A DNA stretch of 64,000 bases from Acridotheres tristis (taxonomy: Eukaryota > Chordata > Aves > Passeriformes > Sturnidae): contig CM072888.1 in the NCBI GenBank assembly GCA_037013685.1, forward strand, positions 3,577,034 through 3,641,033. Reading direction: 5' to 3'. Below the pieces are notes generated by a model, which was given only the letters and a program-made list of their open reading frames with translations, searched no databases and was not told the DNA's origin. The position numbers were made by a program, and so were the translations under genes. Below are positions 56,401 through 64,000 of the stretch, one piece after another. The stretch's first letter is position 1. Every line of letters begins with the position of its first letter.

Positions 56401-59400
56401 GAATTTGACTAAATTCAATGTCAAAATAAGTCTTTAAATCTGTAGATTTTTAACTGAATCTATTAATAAAAATTAACCAGAGAAGATTGGGTGTTGGTTC
56501 GAAAAGCACACAAGCAGGTGTGTGCCCAGAGCTTGGACCAGAGAGGTCTGGTGGAGCCAGAGCTCAGACAGCATCTCCTGCCTTGCTGGAGGTGGTTGCA
56601 TAACACAAGTGAAGGAATGGGTCAGCTGGGTTTAAACCAAACATTTTTTTAAGATGCTTTGTGGAGGATGTGTATTGAAGGAGGTGCACAGAAAAAAAAG
56701 TGTTCTGGTTTGTGACTCAAATGTCTGCTGTTCAGAAACTTAGAGAAATGTAAATTGTACTCAAATAATTGGTTTGGGTATATGTGAGTGTAACTGGCAG
56801 TTTTAATGTGTGCAGAGAGCTGGTTGGCAATTTATTCATTTCAAGTGTCAGTGAACCTCAGGACTCTCCTCATTCATTGATCATTCGTTAGCATTAAATA
56901 TCCTCAAGTCTGTCTCAAACTGGACCTTGTTAGGACTATAAACTTCCCTTAAGGATATCTGGAATCTTTCTTTGACTTGCATTTACATTAATCTGAAGTT
57001 TGTTTGAAAGTGTGTTGTATTAGTTATAAATATTTGTAAGTATAAATATTGTGTGTTTATCGCATATAGTATTGCAAATATGTGCAGTTTGCCCATGAAG
57101 GCAAGGTTAAAACTAACACAGGAGGTATTTGAGGGGACTTTATGTCTTTGTTTAGCAAGGAAAAATAGTTTCTGGTATGGGGGAATTCCTGTGTTTATGG
57201 AGCAAGAGTTGGGCTGAGGTCACCGTTTGTGATAAACACTGAAAATGGAGTGAGTTTGCTCTGAAACAAACACTGTTGGCAAGCTGAGTTTGCCAGTGCT
57301 TAGAGCAGCAAATGTGTTCTGTTCTGTGTGCCTGAGGCATCTCTCCATGGATTCTCGGTGCTGTGCCACCTGTCAGAGGATCCCAGGTATTTGTGAGTGA
57401 CATGGTATGGAAGTAAAATGTTTGGGATAGTTCTCCTAAGGACTAGACTGAGGAGGCTTGGCCTGGGGATGATTTGCTTAGCAGTATTCTGCCTTTCACT
57501 TAGCTAAATTGCAGGTCCAAACCCGTGTTGCATGAGTGCAATAGCATCTGCATAGATTTGACAGCTCTGATGTTGTGCCTTTCATGTTTACCCACTAACT
57601 CTGCAAACCCTTTCCAAAATTTGGGAAGGATTATGTGCTCTTGTCTGCAACTGTTTCCTGAGGCATCTGGTGGTGCTTAGTGAGTCAGAGTATGTGATCC
57701 TGGGGAACATGGCTCATTGATTTTATTTGATATTCCCAGAAACAGAGCTCTGAAATGAGTATGTAGGAGCCTCTTTTCATCCTGGAACAATCATGGTGAT
57801 TCCTCATTCATGGGTGCCACATATCATTCCTTAAATTGGTCTGCAGTTTTGGGAAGGAAGGAAAGCAATGCATGTTACAGCTCGAGAACACTTCTAATGC
57901 TGATGAGCTGCCTGAGGGTGCACTAACAGTGTTGATAGTGGTCGTGGGTTTTATGCAGTGATATCTTCTAGAAAGGAATCTGAGGGGAATTCTGAGGGCT
58001 GCTTTATTAACAGAGGTACAGTATGAAAAAGTACATCTTATTTCCACTGTCTGTCTGAAAACTTTAAAAATCATTATATATATAAAGTTAGGATCAAAAG
58101 GCTAAGGCAGGTATTAATCATAATTAATAACCATTCTTTGCTCTTGCCATCACGTTTTTCTCTTTTGCCTTGTGGAGATTGCTCAGCCTTTCCAGCCTAA
58201 AGTTCTGCAGCTGAAGAAGTCCAAATGTCTGACTTCAGCCTTGATTTGAGTTTTATCCCCTCATAGTGTAGTTTATCAAGCTTCAGCTTAAAGTACTGCT
58301 CTGCTTTGTTGTCACATGGCTCCTTTGGTATCTCCAGCTTTTCTGCTCTAGTTCATGTTTTCAGCCTTTTCTCTGCTCTAAGAGTGGGATGTCCTGTGCT
58401 AGAAGTGCCCTTGCTGTCCCCTGCGCTCCCCTGGCACAGCAGTGGGTGTGGCAGGTGCCAGCTCTGTGTGTCTGCAGGAGCACTGCCTGATGGGCATCAA
58501 GGGCACCGTGCGCCGCAGCACCGACGGCGACTTCATCCACGCCAACGTGGACATCGACCTCATCATCACCGAGGAGCCTGAGATCGGCAACATCGAGAAA
58601 CCCGTGGAGATCTTCCACATCATCGAGCACTTCTGCCTCGGGCGACGGCGGCTGCACCTCTTCGGCAGGGACAGCACAATTCGACCAGGTAACGGCCGTG
58701 CTGCTTCTGTCAAACACTGACATTCATTTCGGGCTCCTAAAGACGTTGCCAGATCTCTGTCACAGGTCAGACGGCAGATCCCAAGGAAATACGAAGATGT
58801 GTCAGTCACAGAACTGTTGTTTGGAAAGTTGATGACAACGATAATTTCTGTAATTTTTCCAGAAGAGAGTTTTTTGTTAACCAATATTTTTGCCCATCCA
58901 TGTGTTTAATTCATCAGTGAGCATAACAAAATCCAGTTGAGATTCCTTTTCTCCCATATGTTTACACTTCTCAGAAAAGTGATTTCTTTCTCCAACTCAT
59001 TTTCAACCCCTACAAGTTTAGTGCTGTTGCCGGTGTCTGAAGATGAGGTGTCTCACAATGGGCGCTTCATGTAGCGTGATGCAGAAATGCATGGATCAGG
59101 ACACACGGTTCATGTGTTCAGTCCTCACTGAGCTGCCAGTGTATTTTGTGTGTCAGTATCTCACAGAGTCAGGTTACTCTGGTTGAACTTACGTATTTTT
59201 TAAAAACATTGTTTAAACATTGTGGTGTAAGGACAAGTAGGAAGAAGGGGTAGGGGCTTGTGAAAGCACAGCATGAATGTTGCCACAGCCGTGTCTAATA
59301 AAAATGTTTTTAAAAGGAAAATAAGGCCTTAGAAATACCCAACTGAAATCTTAACTTCGCCACAAGTCTAGAGGTGACTTTTCCTTCTGTTCAGTGCCGC

Positions 59401-59801
59401 TGATTTGTAGCTGAGTGTTTCTCCCTGTCACTCGAGTGAAGCCTGAAGTTTGTTGTTGCTTCTGCTGACTGTGGTCTTGTTCCCCAGGTTGGCTGACGGT
59501 GGGACCCACCCTCACAAACAGCAACTTCAACGCGGAAACGTATTCCTCGTATTTCACGGCTCCCAATTCCCACCTGACCGGCTGCACCGAGGAGATCGAG
59601 AGGCTGCGGCCCAAGTCCCCACCTCCCAAGTCCAAGTCCGACCGGGGCGGGGGTGCCCCCAGGGGAGGAGGAAGAGGAGGGACTTCGGCGGGCCGGGGAG
59701 AAAGGGGCAGGGAGAGGAACAGAACCAACTTCCGCGGTGAGCGGGGCGGCTTCAGAGGGGGCCGTGGAGGGACCCATCGAGGAGGCTTCCCCACCCGCTG
59801 A
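44265..59801 (+). CDS. METTL14: METTL14, non-catalytic subunit of the m6A methyltransferase, whole coding span, 11 exons
   Basis: METTL14 pairs with METTL3 in the nucleus to place N6-methyladenosine on mRNA; METTL3 binds S-adenosylmethionine while METTL14 supports RNA binding and the complex's structure. Eleven exons join to 1380 nt and 459 residues plus stop (human 456). The N-terminus is coiled ([19 protein letters not shown]), followed by an acidic region and the MT-A70 methyltransferase fold from about residue 165. EPPL at 192-195 replaces the DPPW of active enzymes, consistent with the pseudo-enzyme role. Arg298, important for RNA substrate use in human, is kept at the same number. The tail has [13 protein letters not shown] and RGG repeats, with a three-residue GER insertion relative to human. 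The gene is complete and highly conserved. It is divergent from PRSS12. Confidence 0.98.
44464..44552 (+). CDS. METTL14: METTL14 exon 2
   Basis: The exon is 89 nt and encodes residues 23-52. The acceptor is GCTGTGCAG. The product reads [20 protein letters not shown], then [10 protein letters not shown]. The donor is AG|GTCGGT, a weak match because of C at +3. It is the only choice that keeps frame with exon 3, since the GT four bases later would shift it. Intron 1 is just 133 nt. Confidence 0.94.
45278..45365 (+). CDS. METTL14: METTL14 exon 3
   Basis: The exon is 88 nt and encodes residues 52-81. The acceptor is TTCATAG and the donor AAG|GTAAGA. The product is [20 protein letters not shown] followed by [10 protein letters not shown]. 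It matches human ([20 protein letters not shown]) and continues the acidic N-terminal region. It is a short exon in one frame only. Confidence 0.94.
49517..49597 (+). CDS. METTL14: METTL14 exon 4
   Basis: The exon is 81 nt and encodes residues 82-108. The acceptor is TTTCCAAG and the donor AAG|GTGAGC (phase 0 to 0). The product begins [20 protein letters not shown] and ends DSSTFLK, nearly identical to human. Its length is a multiple of three, so skipping it would keep the frame. Confidence 0.96.
49961..50048 (+). CDS. METTL14: METTL14 exon 5
   Basis: The exon is 88 nt and encodes residues 109-138. The acceptor is TGTTCTCCAG and the donor GTTG|GTATGT. The product is [20 protein letters not shown] followed by RPQNFIRDV, the same as human. 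This segment packs near the start of the methyltransferase fold. Confidence 0.96.
52384..52474 (+). CDS. METTL14: METTL14 exon 6
   Basis: The exon is 91 nt and encodes residues 138-168. The acceptor is TTCTTCTTAG and the donor CCAT|GTAAGT. The product is [20 protein letters not shown] then [11 protein letters not shown], with one change from human (Ser for Ala in ELIAK). Phases are 1 in and 2 out. Confidence 0.96.
53973..54114 (+). CDS. METTL14: METTL14 exon 7: MT-A70 core with EPPL
   Basis: The exon is 142 nt and encodes residues 168-215. The acceptor is GTTTAAACAG and the donor GATGAT|GTGAGT. The product contains [20 protein letters not shown], then [15 protein letters not shown] and [13 protein letters not shown] occupies the position of the catalytic DPPW motif, which explains why METTL14 is not itself catalytic. 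Residues 183-184 are Lys-Ser, where human has Thr-Pro. Confidence 0.97.
55057..55255 (-). mobile_element. Endogenous-retrovirus LTR-like fragment in METTL14 intron 7
   Basis: Blocks such as AGAGAATTGGAAGAGTAAAA, GAGACAAAGGCAGTTTAACG, and CACACAAGCAAAGCAGAACA with AGGAATTAGT resemble, from memory, a well-known avian retroviral LTR repeat in complement orientation. It is truncated and non-coding. It lies roughly 85-285 nt upstream of the exon 8 acceptor. The precise family and ends need a repeat library. Confidence 0.5.
55342..55434 (+). CDS. METTL14: METTL14 exon 8
   Basis: The exon is 93 nt and encodes residues 216-246. The acceptor is TATTGCACTAG and the donor GTG|GTAAGA (phase 0 to 0). The product is [20 protein letters not shown] followed by [11 protein letters not shown], matching human with conservative changes. 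A retroviral-like fragment ends under 100 nt upstream in the intron. Confidence 0.96.
56125..56241 (+). CDS. METTL14: METTL14 exon 9
   Basis: The exon is 117 nt and encodes residues 247-285. The acceptor is CTAACATTTAG and the donor ACCAAG|GTAAAG. The product is [20 protein letters not shown] then [19 protein letters not shown], identical to human. It contributes the RNA- and METTL3-facing part of the fold. Confidence 0.97.
58478..58688 (+). CDS. METTL14: METTL14 exon 10
   Basis: The exon is 211 nt and encodes residues 286-356. The acceptor is GTGTCTGCAG and the donor CCAG|GTAACG. The product begins [20 protein letters not shown] and ends [12 protein letters not shown]. Arg298 is present, and residue 297 is Arg instead of human Lys. 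The exon is GC-rich at third positions compared with exons 3-9. Confidence 0.97.
59488..59801 (+). CDS. METTL14: METTL14 exon 11: C-terminal RGG tail
   Basis: The terminal coding exon is 314 nt and encodes residues 356-459 with TGA at 59799-59801. The acceptor is TGTTCCCCAG. The product begins [20 protein letters not shown], passes [20 protein letters not shown], and ends in Arg/Gly repeats, [20 protein letters not shown] tails bind RNA. Human has GRGRERNR where this sequence has [11 protein letters not shown], a three-residue insertion within the repeat. Confidence 0.97.
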
Positions 59802-60330
59802 GGAGGTGACTGAGGTCTGCTGCCCCCGGCCTGCGCCTTGCCTGGGATTCTTTTCTGTAGTCTTGTTTTTCCTACAGTGAATTCCTCTGGGCACTCAAGC
59901 TAGATGACTTTTACAGTTGTTTTTGGTGTACGCTGTTCCTGACAGTCGGCCTTGCAGTCTGGCACAGCCCCTCACCTGGCCGTGTCCTGCACGGGCAGCA
60001 CTGGACTTACAGCAGAGAGCACCAGCCCTTCACACCACGGGTAGGATGGAAACCACCCCCTTGCTCTCCCCTTAGGAACCTTGCAAGGTGGAGACTTCTT
60101 TTTCAACTTCATTTTCTCCAAAATAGGGATTCCTCCTCTGTCTTTGGAGGTTTGGGTTTGGACTGACTTGCAGTAATATGCTGGAACAGGCATAAAGTGC
60201 AGTTCTGAATTACATGGCCACAGCAGACTTGCTGTTCTATGGAAGAAAAAGTACTGTGTCTGTATTGACGCCTATTTTAACTTCTCTGAAACCAAGGAGC
60301 AAATGAAATAAATAGAATTCTATTTTTTCT
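59802..60330 (+). other. METTL14: METTL14 3' UTR with candidate poly(A) signal
   Basis: The sequence follows the METTL14 stop. The first canonical AATAAA is at 60307-60312 and is followed by a T-rich stretch (CTATTTTTTCTTATTTGATT), a plausible cleavage region. A second candidate, ATTAAA, is at 60947-60952, so a longer 3' UTR is possible. Confidence 0.55.
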
Positions 60331-63300
60331 TATTTGATTTAAACTTCCCAAGTTATTCCTGGGAATAGGAAAAACTTCATTTTTAATTTGTGTTGCATAT
60401 TCACTCACCTGTCATGTCAGTAGTGGGGAGAGTGGTACTTCTGTGCAGCTGTGTGTTGTGCTTCCTGGAAAGCACCAAGCTGTGCATTTATGTGCAGCCC
60501 AGAAGTTGTGCAGAGGTCTGGGTTGCTCCTTGAAGAGGGAGTTTTCCCCCAGTGTGTGTCTGTAACACCTTGTTCAGTGGGAGGGAAGAGCAGTGTCACT
60601 CCCTCTCTGGAGGGAGGATTGCACACGGGAGGAGGTGTGAGTGTCATGGCCTGGTGACAGGGAACACCGATGGACCTGAGTGCTGCCTTTGGGTGTTGCA
60701 CACATTTGGGAATGGCTGCTGCTGATCCGGTGCAGTGCGGAGGCAGTGACCCCCTCCCCTCTGAACAATGTCCATTTTTAGCAAAACCACAACTCTGAGA
60801 TTCTTGTGCCGTTCTCAGTAGACTGAACAAAGCTGGCTTTTGATGTCTCAAGGTCTTAGGTGTGGGTTTTGGAAAACTGGCATTTAAGTCTCAATGTTTC
60901 TCTTGAAGCCCAGCTTTTGAATAACTGTCCTGTAAAGTAGTGGATTATTAAACATGCTTATCAAAGCTGATGTTGAAATATCTTTCTTAATGTTTTGTGG
61001 GTTTGTTCTCCTTGAGGTTTGGAATTGCTAAGTGGTTTCCTCTGTGCTGTTGTAGACAGCAGCTGTTCTGATTTTGAAGATTTTGACGGGCTGGGGAACT
61101 CCCTGGTTTTGATAGCGTTTAGCAGGGGATTGCCATAGTGCCAGTGGAAACTGCCTGTTGTTTACAGCTTGTTTCTTGCTCTGTCATATCTGCACATCTG
61201 GAGAGTGACTGTATTTGGGGAAGGGGAGTTTTAAAGGTGATGTTCATCTGGTCATTGGTGAAGTCTGCCACAGCCTATATGGAACAGCATCTGAGAGAAG
61301 GTAAATGCCCTTTTTTGTGATTTTTGCCCTAGTTATGTTGTTATTCAAAAAGTGAGGACACTTTACCTTAGGACCACTGCTTTTTTTACAGGGACAAATA
61401 TTTTCTTGTTTTTCAAGGAGTGGAAAATATTAATTTCCATTTCCCCTCATAATTACATGTCCAATTATGGTAGTTCAGTGAATAGGCTGCTCTTAAGACA
61501 GGCTAAATGGAAGAGAAGGGTCAAAACCAACTGGGTCTGATGTGCTTCTGTATCACTTTGCAGAAGCTGTGGTGCTGCTCAAGAGTTCACTGACTGTGGA
61601 AAGTAGTGGCAGGCAGGTGATGGAGGTTGCTTGGTTCTTCCCCTCAAAGCAGAAATAGCTCAAGTACTGTAAGGGAAAAAGAATAGTGCTGCAGCGAGTG
61701 TTAGGTTAGAACTGTCTGGCCACCTTTGCCAGCAAACTGATGTCCCTGTTGTTAATGAGCAACTGATGGAATGTTTTAGTTGAGGTTAATGGACAAGGAA
61801 CTCCAACTCTGCACTTGTCCCCCATGAAGGACAACGCTGCCCCTGCTCATCTGAAGGTGGCATTTCTGCAGTGACAGACTGACAGAGGCTGTACAGCAGT
61901 GCAGGGATGTACGTTCCCAAATCTTGGTCCATGTCCTTGTGGGGATGGAGATGAGCCTTAGGAAGTACAGGAGTGACACAGTCCCACATGCCCCATTACA
62001 CAGTGAAAACGTCAGGTCGTTTTCTTAGTCACTGGGATTTGGACCATACAGAAATGACGACTAGAGATGAGAAGCTTTTAATCCCAGTAGTAGCTGTCAG
62101 TTAATTTCTCTTGTAACACTTCCACAGGAAGGGCAGGATAAGGCTCAGAATCACTGAGCCTGATGACGAGTATTTGACTTAGCATAAGCAAATGAAGCCT
62201 TAATTTGAGCATGCTCTCCTGGAAGATAAAAAGGCAGATGAGTTTCTTCCTTTCCACTTTTATTAAATGCAATCATGCCTCCAGTCTGATTTGGGATGCC
62301 TGCCTACATCTTGTCATGTCTTGCCATTTTGGAGGAGGCTTCAAGTCCTTGGATGATCTTGCACCCTGAGAATTCAGTGGAGGATTCAACACGGACAAGG
62401 GACTCTGGCTGTCTGAGCATTTGGCTTCCGAGGGAATTTAGGACCCCGGTCACGTGTGGATCATTGTGTGTAAATCAGCCATCAGCTGGGGAATTCTGTG
62501 CCCTCTGACAGGGCTGGTTACAAGAAAGGAGCTGGAGCAATGCTGGCTGTGCTGTGCAGGCTGGCTCAAAGCAGTTTTGGAAACAAAAAGCTACTGTCAG
62601 GAAGGGCCACCCCGTCTGTGCACAAAAGGCAGATGACACCCTTTGTGCAGCCTGGCAGTGCTGCTGGCAGCTGTAGCACCAGCATACCTGTTGTTCTTAG
62701 GGACATCTAGCAGACATGACAGAGTAGGTTATTCATCTTAACATCATAAGAAGTTCGACAGTCTGTAGAGGGGCAGTGAGGTTTAGCAATTGCAACTGCC
62801 ATATAAATAATGTCATTGGAAAATGAAGGCACGGGTCAGTGTCCAGCAGCAACACCTTTTTATGCAACTTCCTTTTAGTCCATGCTGTGTGTAAATTAAA
62901 AAAGATCAGTGCCCTATAAGACAAATGCAGTGTAACAGCAGTCTCCTCTGAGCTCAGAGCAGAAAATACCTTCTCCTTTATCTGTATTGAGCAGTTTTTT
63001 GTCATCTCTGTTTTTCAGCTTCCCTGGTGCTTCCGCAGTTGGCAGAGAAGAGTGGAAGATGAACAATTTCCCAGCACATTCTGCAGCCTGTTCCAAAGAC
63101 ACCACATTGGCACATTTACTACTGCAGGCTTAACAAGCCCATGCTCACATTCTGGGGGGCTCAGAGGACAGTGGGCACTCTCTGCAAGGCCCTCAGAGGC
63201 CACGAATTCATTTCCAGGCTCAGGACCCGATGGAATAAGCCCCAGACAAACTTTCCTGTCAGGAAGTAGCAGCCCAGCACACAGCTTTGCTGGCCGAGGC

Positions 63301-64000
63301 ATTTCAACAGCACTTTCTCCAGAGGCAAAAGGAGGAGTTCCTCTCTTGGGGACTTTCCAACTGGACACAGGCATCAAAATACAAATGCTCTAATGGGATC
63401 AAATTAAAAGGAAATGCAGTTTAACAATAAAAATCAGTTCAGGCACACTGGTGTTCCATGCCTTTTTATAAATGGGTGACAGTTCCATCCCTGTAGCAGA
63501 CTGCACATTGGAATCTACACGGCCAAGATGTAGACACAAATCAGAAATCACAATGTCCACAAAACATTCCACCTTTCAAAATAAGCTGTGGCATTCTGGG
63601 AAAACCAGAAGTCTCTCTGCTATGGCAGAAACACAACTGAAGGCAGCACCTGACTTAAAATGGCTGAAATTTCACCCCTGGTATTTCAAGAACTGTTACT
63701 TTTGATCACCAATGCCCGTTTCTTCAATTCCTTTGAAGAAGTCAGATTGTGCTGAAGGCTGAAAGAATTCCCAAATACCTGTTTGTGCTGATATGCATCA
63801 GGAATTACTGAAATTGTTTTTAATAAAATTTATAAAGTGTGTACATAATTAACACAATGTGTTTCATAATCTCTTCGTCATGGTTGTTACCCCTGTTGCT
63901 ACCATTCGTGGCACGTCCTGTCATTAATGTTCCCTTACTATACATTTCCTGGTTTCCATTACTAAACTGTTGTGATTTCACTGCCTCGGCTCAGTGTTGT
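60331..64000. other. Sequence downstream of METTL14, no gene recognised
   Basis: In other vertebrates SEC24D lies next, on the opposite strand with its 3' end facing METTL14. I looked for its C-terminal coding sequence on the minus strand and did not recognise it. The region may contain its 3' UTR; a minus-strand AATAAA lies near 62260. A stretch open on both strands at about 63015-63393 has no resemblance I can name. Confidence 0.45.

Larger units (their letters stand above)
44331..59487 (+). other. METTL14: METTL14 introns 1-10
   Basis: Introns: 1, 44331-44463 (133 nt, very G-rich); 2, 44553-45277; 3, 45366-49516 (4.2 kb); 4, 49598-49960; 5, 50049-52383; 6, 52475-53972; 7, 54115-55341; 8, 55435-56124; 9, 56242-58477; 10, 58689-59487. 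All start GT and end AG. Apart from a retroviral-like fragment in intron 7 I recognise no repeats, RNA genes or extra coding exons. Confidence 0.8.

Noticed and set aside
61786..61989. Minus-strand frame containing HKDM, considered as the SEC24D C-terminus
   Set aside because: The resemblance is limited to a few residues, and the rest does not fit SEC24 family C-terminal sequence as I know it. A second frame is open over the same stretch.
62078..62272. Minus-strand frame ending LTDSYYWD, considered as a terminal exon
   Set aside because: No family recognised and no clear acceptor-linked homology. A minus-strand AATAAA at its upstream edge makes untranslated sequence more likely.

Overview
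The window looks like bird nuclear DNA, probably from a passerine or another neoavian. The grounds are intron-rich vertebrate genes, fragments that resemble avian CR1 LINE ends, and LTR-like pieces of avian endogenous-retrovirus type. It holds two vertebrate genes arranged head to head. I did not find prokaryotic features, a CRISPR array, or a previously undescribed system.

Left part (1-31317, minus strand): PRSS12, encoding neurotrypsin, a secreted multidomain serine protease. All 13 coding exons could be placed with GT/AG boundaries and matching phases. They join into 2430 nt, or 809 residues plus stop. The order is signal peptide, short proline-rich region, a degenerate kringle-like stretch, four SRCR domains (each split over two exons), a furin-like RRQKR/IIGG activation site, and an intact trypsin domain (His610, Asp660, Ser759). 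Compared with the human protein as I recall it (875 aa), the whole 66-residue difference lies in exon 1, where the kringle has lost its tryptophan-rich core and two of six cysteines. This is the most interesting observation in the window.

Middle (31318-44264): about 13 kb between the two start codons. A CpG-rich promoter lies at each end. Between them are a probable solo LTR (about 37578-38909, minus sense), two decayed CR1-like fragments, simple repeats and otherwise unrecognised sequence.

Right part (44265-59801, plus strand): METTL14, the non-catalytic partner of METTL3 in the nuclear m6A RNA methyltransferase. All 11 coding exons were placed; they join into 1380 nt, or 459 residues plus stop (human 456). 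The EPPL motif and Arg298 sit at the human positions, and the C-terminal RGG tail carries a three-residue insertion. The promoter has two near-identical ETS/CRE-like composite sites.

Far right (59802-64000): METTL14 3' UTR and unassigned sequence. Vertebrate synteny predicts SEC24D next, on the minus strand, but I recognise no SEC24D exon before the window ends.

The two genes do not share a pathway: one acts at synapses outside the cell, the other in nuclear mRNA modification.
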